Of a DNA stretch of 64,000 nt, positions 1 to 10,900 are shown one piece after another (position 1 is the first letter of the stretch; every line of letters starts with the position of its first letter). This DNA is from Tubiluchus corallicola (taxonomy: Eukaryota; Priapulida; Priapulimorpha; Priapulimorphida; Tubiluchidae): positions 434,001 to 498,000 of the forward strand of contig JAQGDQ010000144.1 in the NCBI GenBank assembly GCA_030141605.1, read 5' to 3'. The notes beneath the pieces were generated by a model, which had not been told where the DNA came from, ran no database searches, and saw only the letters and a program-made list of their open reading frames with translations. The translations under genes and the position numbers were made by a program.

Positions 1-92
1 CTTTTACCATACTTCAATTTTGAAACTGCCTCTGCGACATTTCATTAGTAGTTATATAAAACATATAATTGCGGGACTAATTTTTCTTGCAG

Positions 93-3000
93 GCAATTAA
101 CTTTGAAAAAAAGCAACTATTTTATCAATGGAACACTGCAGTGTTGGGCATGAAGCGAAGGAATGAAGCGTATTTTGCATTACAAGAAGCATTAAGGTAT
201 CCATTCTGATGTTTTATATATATGTGAATGTTAATAAACCAAAAACCTTTTTTACTTACTTATATATGTGGAAGCAAATTGTTTGTTTCAGTCAGCAAAA
301 ACAGCACAGCAGAAATTTGGAAATAGAAATCGAAGGTTATAAGAAATCTATAGTCAAAGCAGAGGAAGAGAATGAAAGACTTGTCTATCACATAAACAAG
401 GTAACAGAAACATATTATGGTCTACCTCCATATCAAAATGTTTCACTATCATGCTGGACTACTAGCAAAGCAAAGCAAGATAAGCAATTAGAGAATTGTT
501 TGATTTAGTTACAGATGGTGTGACTCCAATTATGTGACGTTTGCATACAAGCTTATCTAAGCATATTAGCTTCAAAATTTTACGACAGCTCTATTTCCAT
601 AACGATAATCTTTATTTTTGCAGTTTTGAACATTCAAATTTTTCCTCAATCTTTTAAGTGTTCCAGTACATATTAGTAATCACAAAGTTCTAGTATAAAA
701 GACCAGTTTCAGAACATTTAGTTATCATTTAAAAATTGAATCCCACATTCCATGTTATGTCAAAATTAAGGTTTTAATTGATTTAAATTTCAGACAGACA
801 CAGACATTGCACAGTTGAAGAAATCCATAATAAGTACTCAATCAAAACATGAAGCTCTGCAGGTAGAGTTTACCACGTTCTCACGAATACTTCAGGAAAC
901 TGAGCAAGCACTGGTACACGCAAGTGCGGTAAGTTCATGTGCATTTTATCAAGTTGAAAAATTATGTGTTATTGTCCTTGAGCAAGGCAACACTTTAAAA
1001 CCGTAATCAGATACGAAATTATTACTATTGTTAGTACAAATGAAACATTGCATATGCCCATTACTTACAATGTGAACGACAAAACATACCAAGGAAATTA
1101 ATATTGAAAAAGTTTATTAAAAACTACCCACTGTCAAATTGACACATGCTTTTGATGTTTAATAAAATTTTTGTTGACTTAGTATCTCAATTATCGATCT
1201 ACAATGTTCAACCATCAATTCAATTTATAAATAATGAATAAAATAATTACACAGAGTACAATAAGTCCTCGCTTAACGACCCCCATTTAGCGACGCTGAA
1301 CATTTGACACCTTTTTCTCACTTAACAGCGCATGTTTCATTTTAACAACGATTTCTTTTTACTTTGCTCACGGCCATTCTTATTTTATCAACAACATTTT
1401 TTCCTAATTTGAAGCATTAAAACAGTACATATTGTGTTATTCTGTTCTAAAAATGCATTAGTGACCTAAACAGTGCAATTGTTATAATGCTTTTACTTCT
1501 TGACTGACTAGGTACTCAGTTTTAGCGGCTCTAGCCGTTTTTATCAAGTGAGATCTATTTATATGCCTCCATACACCCCAGTTTGAACTTTATGCCAAGG
1601 AATTTTGTCTGCAACCTAGCTTGTTTGCTTGAACAACCAAATTGTTTCAAGGTCGCTTCATGCAGGCTTCACTTTCACTATGCAGTGTTTAACTGCTAAC
1701 TGTCTTTATACAGGCTTCAACATTAAGAAAAGAGAACAGCTAGCAAGTCTAGCTAGATATTATAAACATATAGGTGGTTTCAAGCAAACAGAAAGAAATT
1801 AATCAGCAGAAATATGAATAAAACCCATAAAATGTTTAATTTGCATGATTTAAGCAGCATTGATTTTTGCTTCTGGAACGTATCTCAATTCGTTTTCGTT
1901 ACTTGGCATGGAAGTCTTAATGACGTTTCGCTTAACATCACGTTTTTCTGGAATGCATTAGTGTCAATAAGCGAGGACTTACTATACTTGTGCTTGTATA
2001 TCATTAGATTGTTAATAAGCAAAGTAACAAACATGGCATAAACTAATGAGCTTAAATGATTATTTTCATTGTAATTTTTCTTTCTCTACTTCCCTTTCTT
2101 TCATGCAGTCCTTGACAATCCTAGCAAAGCTGTGGTGATAAGAAATGCCGATAACTCTGAACACAGCAACAAGGCATACTTGTAATAAGGCTTCAGCTAC
2201 CGTGCTAACGGGAGACATGCCACATGTAAGACATGCCAGCAAGAAACCATCAACACCAATGTAGCTTACAAACTTTCCACTCACCGAATCAGTCACTATA
2301 GTCCGAGCCACTTGTTTAGCACTGAATAATCCAGAAACTTCGGAAATCAACCGTGTTTCTTTTGGTTGGCCAGCTTCTAGCTCTCTCTGAAAGCCTGGAG
2401 TGTCAGTATCTGGGGGACACGACATTGTTACATAAATGTTATATGGTTGAACTTCCATTTGCAATGCTTCAGCAAGGCCACGCAGAGCAAATTTTGATGC
2501 AGAATAACCCGAATATCCATACAAGCCAATTTGTCCCGCCTGTGATGACAGAAAAACAATGCGACCCATTTTATTTTTCTTCATATTGCATACAACAGCT
2601 CTTGTAGCATACACACTACCCAGGTAATTTGCCTCCATCATTTTACGAAAGTCCTCCACTGGAATGTCTTCAAACCTATTGGCTACGGAATATCCAGCTG
2701 AATTTATAAGCATATCCACTGAACGCCCAACGACTTCTTCAGCTTGTCGAAAGGCTTTCTCCACATGCGCATAGTCTTTTGTTACATCTACCGAAACGCA
2801 AGTTACCTTTTGGTTCAGCTTTAAATGTTGCTCAACCTCATTGCGAGCTTCTGCAAGGCGTGTTTGGTTTCTTGCCAGTAGTGTAACAGACGCACCACGC
2901 TTGGCGGCTTCTATGGCGACACATTTACCAATTCCACTTGATCCTCCAGTCACTAAAACATGTGCACCTTCTATTGACATTTTCTTCGGTGCAAATATTG

Positions 3001-4944
3001 GGGACACCAAGTACAGCAGTAGCACAATTACTATCACAAGAACCACAGCAAATAATACTGATACTAAATAAGGTGTTAGCATGAGTACAATAATAAGTGC
3101 TACTGCAAATAGTGGTGATACTAGAAAAAGTAACAGAATGAGTGATATTACCAGCAAAAGTATTAAAATGATCACAGTATTTGTTCCCATTATTAGAGAT
3201 TTCATCTCAAGAATGGCTCTTGTTTAGGAAGTCTTAGATTCTGAAAGAAACAAATCAGAACATTCGAGTTATTGTTATCACAATAATGCACTCTCAATCA
3301 TGTTGCCATACTGATTCTTGCAGATTTTAATGTCCCAAGTAATTAAAATACCACAGGTTAACTGGGAGAAGTTGTCATTTTATGAATCATGGAGTTGCTG
3401 ATGTTGTAATAATTCGCGAATCACGATTAACCCGACTATAGAAATGAATGCAAGATCTTTTCTAAATTCCCCGTGTTAATAGCCAGTTTTTTCCGTCTTC
3501 AGTGAGCTCATTGGTCCCACAACCGTTTTCAATCATTAATGTCTAAGTGATGGATTTATATACATATCTATCTATCTATCTATATATAGATATGTATATA
3601 AATGTATATATATATATATAAAAAAGTTGTACCGTATAAGAGTACGATTAAATGGTATAAGTAAATGTAAATCAAACTGGATGGTTGTGAATAACTTTTA
3701 ACAGTGTGAGTTGGGTAGCCCACTGTAGGTACACTTTACACACTTTACTAATAAGAATTTAAATAATTTACTGTAGTACTAAGTAATTTACTCAAGTAAT
3801 AGGTTTAGCATGCTTAACTAACATGAAGACTTGGCTTATTGTCTTTCCTGATCTTCTTAAATAATTACAGGTTTAAGTAATCCATCCACATTACATCTGC
3901 TAAAAATTGTGAATGTGCATGAAATTCAATTTGATTAACACACACAAACGATACACAAAGTCATAAATTTAATTATAATTGATTGTTAAATTCAGATTTC
4001 TTACCGGTCAGTTACCAACCAGACAGCTTGGTACAGCATGTGTAAACAAACGTAAATAGTAGCTTCCTTGCGCCATCTATTGTCGAACGAACAAAATACT
4101 CCGAAAGATTTTATTGAATCGTTTTCTTATAAGTGACTTGATTGGGATTAGAATTGGTATAAAGAGGTTGAAAATTGTAGGGTGCGAAACTTAAAGGCTT
4201 ATAATATAAGCAGAAGGTATAAATAACTATCTTAAAAATGGAAACTTGAAAAATGTATATAAGAATGTAAAAGTAATGCTATAAGCACTTTTAATATCTT
4301 ATATATATATATATATATATATGTATTGTTGGCATCCTTCTGTCTCGAAAGACAATGGAGTGTGCGCCAAGAGAGTCAGTTATTGATCACATTGATGGAG
4401 CTGCAGCATCGACTGTGGCTGAGCAGTCCGATCCTTGAACCACTGGAATGGCCTTTCCAGGGCGCACGCCTGGGCAAGGTGTATGGAGATCCTGAGTTGC
4501 CCTGACAACATGAACCCTCTCTTCCTCCCTGGTGTAGTCCAAAGGAAAGCGGAGTGATACGCTTGGCACCAGGTTGGCTGCAGGAGCTGCCGGAGTCAGT
4601 GAGCATGCTTCACTGGTCCGCCTTCGAGTCTCCACTCCTGATTTGGAAGGTTTACTCCTCTACGCTTGGCCGTTGGGTCACTTGACCTCCTCCGCCTTCT
4701 AGCCATTGGCTGCCTGTGCAGCTCCCCCGCCTAGTGTCGAGATACAGTGTGGGCATCCCGCAAGCCTACAGCACCTGGTATTCCTATCCTAGGCGGTCAT
4801 CCATCGAAGTACTAACCAGGCTCTATGTTGCTTAACTTCAGTGATCAGACGAGAACCGGTGTTTTCAACGTGATATGGCCCTAGTATGATATGTATATGT
4901 ATATATATACATATATATATACATATATATACATATATATATAC

Positions 4945-4983
<39 letters not shown>

Positions 4984-7900
4984 TAATCTTTATTTGCCAT
5001 TAAAATACATTGATAATCACGTAAAAAACATTTTACAGAGATGATCTATCAGTATTAGTTAATAAAAACTTATACTGCTTAAGGTGAATGCATCAGTGCA
5101 ATCTAAACTACTGTGCAGTAATGACGAATAAAAATAAAACGTATTTTCAATTATTTACAAGAATTAAAAATTATGATTTAATTAATATGGCCGTGGATAT
5201 AGAATGTCTGAATTAATGTGTATGTTGTCGTACTGGTGTGATGGTATTTCATATCTAGTTAATATTGATGATTTTAATTTTGTTTTAAATGCTGATAGGA
5301 ACCTGATTTCACCACATGTCTAGTTATAAAGCTTAAAACTTGAAAACTGCTTGTTTCTAGAAAAAAATATATTTTAATAAAGCTTACTCTGTGCATACAT
5401 GCATCCTATATTATATTACTAAATCGTGAACTAGTAAACAGATCATGCAGATTCAGATGCGGGTGAATTTACTGTATTATTCTGTTATAAAGTTATATAC
5501 CATAGATTTATTTATAAAGTTTTTGTGGCTAAGCAGTGGCGCAGCGCCCGAGGCGAAAAAACTTCTGGCGACCCTTTTAATGTTTTGATCATTTGTTTTG
5601 TTAGTGAAGCCACAAATTGTGCGTGTTTTTTGCGTCTCTGATCCTGACCTTCCTTTTTCGACATGATGTGATCGATATTCTAAGATTCACTCTGAATTTG
5701 ATTTGCGGTACTGCACCAGAGTAATTCTTTTCTATGCAATAGTTGCACTGTAGCACGACGTTCAGCTCGAACAATAAAACGTGAAAAGATTATAAAAGAT
5801 ACCAAACACTACAGGTTTTCACAATAATACAATTGGCATTTAGAGAAATGCCACAGTTTCTCAAAAAATTATAGATCTGCTAAGCCACACGACACCCTGC
5901 ACACACCGTTAGTAATCAATAATAATTTATTGAATATTTAAAATGCATTAACTTTAAAAATCACAAATGCATTTTACATACTTAAAATATTAACGCATAA
6001 ATAGTACATACACAGTAGGCTGTTATAAATAAAACTAAAATCGTAATACATGTATATAAAAATCAGCTGTAATTAAATCCATAAGTCCATATTAAATTTC
6101 AAGTTGTTCCACGTTAAGTAACAACAATAGCCTTCTTTCTAGGCTATATGTAGTAATTAAGTTAGCTACAATGATCTTTGACTGGGCAATGTAGCTTGAA
6201 AACTTTTGTTAATTGTTTTGTTAATGTCGGATCTGTAATTAATATTTAACAGTCACTGAACTCTAGCAGAATTTTGTGCCTCTCGCCATTGCGCCATGTA
6301 GGCGATTGCCCCCTGTGGCCCCCACTTTGCTGCGCCTCTTTAGCTAAGTTGTTTCTTTTTTAATTGCAGGACAAAGCAGCTCAACAGACAACTCTGACCA
6401 TCCTTCAAACGCAGCTGCAAAAAAATAACATAGAGAAAGCCAGACTGGAAGATGAAATTGTGCTAAGACTGCAGAGCAAGCTTAGTGCAAAAAATGCTGC
6501 TTTGTTTTCAGGGAAAGTGGCTAACAGGATGCGTGAGCGTAGAAGTGATTTAGTAAGTATTTGTTGGTAGATAATTCACTATATAAAGGCCTATGTGACC
6601 CCAACAGACAATGAAGTTTTTTTAACACAGTATTATGGCTACACAAAGAATTCATAGTTATTGTAATTATTAAACAAAAGAGATTTATAAATGAAATAAC
6701 TTTCCATTTTTCTAGTGTACATGTATTTCGAACGTGTGCATTGCCATCAAGATGGCTATGTTTCGCATCTTTGGCGTGAGTGAGCGAGAATGATGTACAA
6801 GGCTCAGCAAGCATCGTCTTTGGTTACCAATTGAATATTTGTAATGAACGCAGGATTTTAAGTTGTAAAAAATTAAATCATGCATAGTGAGGATTTAGTT
6901 TGACTTTAATACCGTATGTACTTATGTACAAGTCAAGTTTTTTGGAGGCGATTTTAAGGTGAAATTTTTGGGGTCGACTTATACTTACGATATGTTTTTG
7001 GGAGATGTCACTAAAGAGTCGTCTGAAAGACGAATATGTAAAGAAATAATCCTTCATTATATGCTGGACTGAATGAACAACATACTGTGTTACTTCACAT
7101 CAGAGAATGTTCACGTCTTGACATTACTGCAAGCTGCATTATCATGGATTGCATTGAGGGCCCTCAACATGAATATATATGCATCGGGTAGGTATAGTAT
7201 ACTTGGCCCAGGCACTTGCACGTATCTTACACATTAACACAGTAGGCTATTGATTTATTACTTGGCCATTGTTGACATCATTTACTCTGGAAGATCTTAA
7301 TATTTTATGGTCGACTTGTACACAGGTATTATATAAAATGATGCAATTTTTGGTCTTAAAATGCACATCGACTTGTACATACGTATATACAGTATTTGTA
7401 GTGTAGACTGACCAATTTTATGTAAGCATTGTGTTTATACTTAGTGATATAACTATGCACTTGCAAGCCCTGCAGTTGCAACACGCACGCTTTTTGAATT
7501 CGAAAGATTTATCTTTGGGTTAATTAAAAACGATCGCTCTTTTGAGTTAGAATCCGTATCCATTGGAATTCTCGTGATTGAGTTTGCATTTTAATGTTTT
7601 TGGCTGATTGGTTGATACCATTATTTTCATACTAGGAGTCAAATGTAGCAAAGGAAGAAAATGAGATTACTACAAACATGGTGGAGATGGCTAATGTCAA
7701 CAACAGGATCAAGAATTATCAGAAGGAGTTGAGAGAAATCAACAAGGAAATAGAGGAATTGAACAAAGTCGTAACACGTGGAGAGCGTGAAGTGACACGC
7801 CGTACGGGAATGATTGAACGAAAGCAAGTGTTGATTGATCAGCAGTATAGCAAACTGGACCAATTTCTCAGCCAAACTGGGGTAATGTACTTTTTTAATT

Positions 7901-10900
7901 TTTACTAGCAAAAAAACAGATAAATTGGTTCGCAGACGCTTTTCAGAAAATCATAATGAGATGTTTTCTTAATTTATTCCTATTTAAAAAAAGTGACATA
8001 GGAGATAATTTGTTTTTTCTACACGTCTACTATTTTATAAAGAAAGACGACACAAACTGATTGAGTCAACAACTAGGGTGAAATATTTTTTTCTGTGACC
8101 AGCAGTTGTCACGTTTAACAAGTAATAATATCCTCGCCAATAGATTAAATGGAAAAACTGCTACTTTACTGAGCATATGCTTTAGTGAATAACGGGAAAT
8201 ATTTTAGCATTTCTTATAGAAAGCACTGGAAGAATGGAGTTGCTGCAAGAAGTAAATTCATTGATATTTGTGATTTTGTTTTTGACCAACATTTATTCCC
8301 TACGAGAATCTGCTTTTTGTGCTATGTTATCACAATTTTTTACACTTCTTTTATTTCAGGGAGTGGAATTAGGACCACTGGAGATTCAGATCAACTCACT
8401 GAATAAATCTATAGATGCAGCAGAAAGAGAAACAGAAGATATGCAAAAACAGTGGCTACGTGATCAAACAGAGCTAGTTAAATACATAAAGGAACAAAAC
8501 CAGCAAAGTCAGGAGATTACAGAGTTAACAAAGCGTCTTAACATCCTGGCTCAGAAAAAGCTAAGAATTGAGGGTATGGCGAAGCATGATGCAGGAATCT
8601 GTTATGTTTTACAGAAAATATTTCCCGGTTTTACACTTTGGACACTGCTGTGTGTTTTTCTCGTATAAGTAGTTAGGTGAACCAAGCAAGCATTAGGGCC
8701 TATTTGATTTATCATTAGTTTGAATGTATTATTGAGAAACATACTTTATTTACTACAAACATAGGCAACTAACATGTATATACAGATGCAAATTTTCTAA
8801 TTTGCAGGTGAGATTGAAGAACAAGAGAATGAAGTAAAGGATTACAATAGGAATATGCGAAGTTTACAAAATGACATGGTTAAACTAAACAATTTATTAC
8901 ACAAAGAGAAAGGTTTGCAAACTACACTTGAAGAAGAGAACGTTCTGGTTGCTAATGATTTCGTAAAGGCATTAAAGGTAACAATGAGATGTAATATCAA
9001 GGGCATACCAATTTATTACTATTATTAATTGTTCACCAGTTTTTGTTAACCTCTATACTAATAAGTATTGTGATTCTATTAGGAATTCTTAAGTTTGTCC
9101 AATTTAAACTCTCTGCGTTATATATACAATGTTTTTAAGCATGATAACTGCAGTCAGTCCTCATATGTAATATCAGCTCTCAGATGCCGTTAAATTTGAT
9201 TCATATTAATTATGGAAAGAACCTACAATAAACTGAAATTTTCAAAACAAAACAAAACAGGAAGCGTGTTTAAAGACAGCCTGGATTTGAACCAGGGACC
9301 TTCCGCTAGCTTGGCAGATGCCATTTTCTATAGGCTGCCATGTCCACAGTGATCTTGACAGGTTCCAATTCTAATTTGTTAGTATTACTCTAGCAAGAGA
9401 GCGGTTATGGCTTCTGCCAGGTTAGCGGAAGGACCCTGGTTCAAATAAACAGGCTATGTCCCAATTTTTTCACAATGCCTGTTTTCAAGTAAGTCAGGTT
9501 TAAAAAGTTTCAATAATTATTGTGGGTTTGTTCCACTATTAATTATAATCTTAAAAATTGCGATTACTATAAATAATTACATTATGTGTTGGTTGTTAGG
9601 AAAGTGAGTCATATTTGACCTTGAACCAGGAAAATATTGCAGCATACAAATAGCATGTGAACAGGAGATACTCCTGGAAAATTCAAACATAAAAATTTGA
9701 TTGAAATTAAGACTATTTCCATTTTTTACTTAAATGAGAGCAACTGGCAAATGAGAGGAAGTTTATTGTATCCTTACATACAAATGATAAACAAAAAAAT
9801 CTACACACAGTCTAGGCAGCTCTGCATTGCTAATCTTTTTTTCAATAATGAAAAATTCCTGCATGTACTATTTGAAAATTTTTCTTATTGATTACTCTAC
9901 TCATTGAATGAATGTTACAGGAGCAAGAACTAGCAGCCATTCAAGACAAAAATCAGCTAGAAGCCATCAATGAAGAAAAGAAACAGATTTACAATAGTTT
10001 GATTGAAGCTCAGTAAGTTCACCTGCAATTAACCTGCAAAAAAGTAGTAATCAAATTAATTGAAAGCAAAGGCAATTTCTGCAAGCAACTGACTCATTTT
10101 CATGGACCATTGCCAAAATATTTTTTCGTATGTCGTTTAGCATTCTAAATTCTAAAAGTGAAGTGGACACAAAATCCACTAAAAATAATATTTAATTGAC
10201 TGCATTCCACTTCTCCTGTTCATCCTTATCCTCATTTCAGACGACAGATCATGCTTTGGGAGAAGAAAATACAGATGGCTCGTGAAGCCAAAGCAACTGT
10301 ATCTTCAGAAGACGGTGGTGGTGAAATAAAGGCTATGAAGAAAGAGATCCATCGAATGGAGGCAAGCATCTTGGCATTGCAATATTTACATATTATTCAC
10401 TTATATATTCCTTGAGCTTAATTATGCCTAATGCTAATTAATCTGCTTGCACTTGGACATCGAGGAAAATACGAGCAGTAAGTCTCTGTTAAACAATTGG
10501 TTTGTGATGATCATACTGTTATCACCAATGCTTTGCTGTAGATGTAGTATACACAGTAAAGGATAAAAACTGACACCAGTGAGGCGATTCCTAACAATTT
10601 TTCAAACTCCTGTTCCAGTTATTAGTAGCAGATAATGTTTTTTAGGTTCATTATTCCTCGCTTCTGAGAGAACAAGAGAAACTCATACAAGCCATGGAGA
10701 AATCCGTCTCCGTAAGAGACACGATTGCAACTCGGGGAGAAGCACTAGCCAAGAACAAGTTCACTGTTACAAAGGCAACTTTTGAACAGCAGCTGAGCGA
10801 AATGAGACGAAAAATAAAGGAACAACAAAAGGTAAATGATAAGCAACTTGAGGAACAGCAAAAATTCACAACCATGTGTAGCTGTACTATTATGTCATTC

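Noticed and set aside
2353-3071. Plus-strand frames over KDSR
   Set aside because: Shadows of the KDSR coding strand; they contain no domain.
4376-4635. Two minus-strand frames of 76 and 82 codons
   Set aside because: They lie inside the 5S-headed retroposon; the frame is open because the body is GC-rich, and no known protein motif is visible.
4764-4886. Functional 5S rRNA gene
   Set aside because: The copy has insertions and changes in paired stems and is fused to a retroposon body, so a working gene is unlikely.
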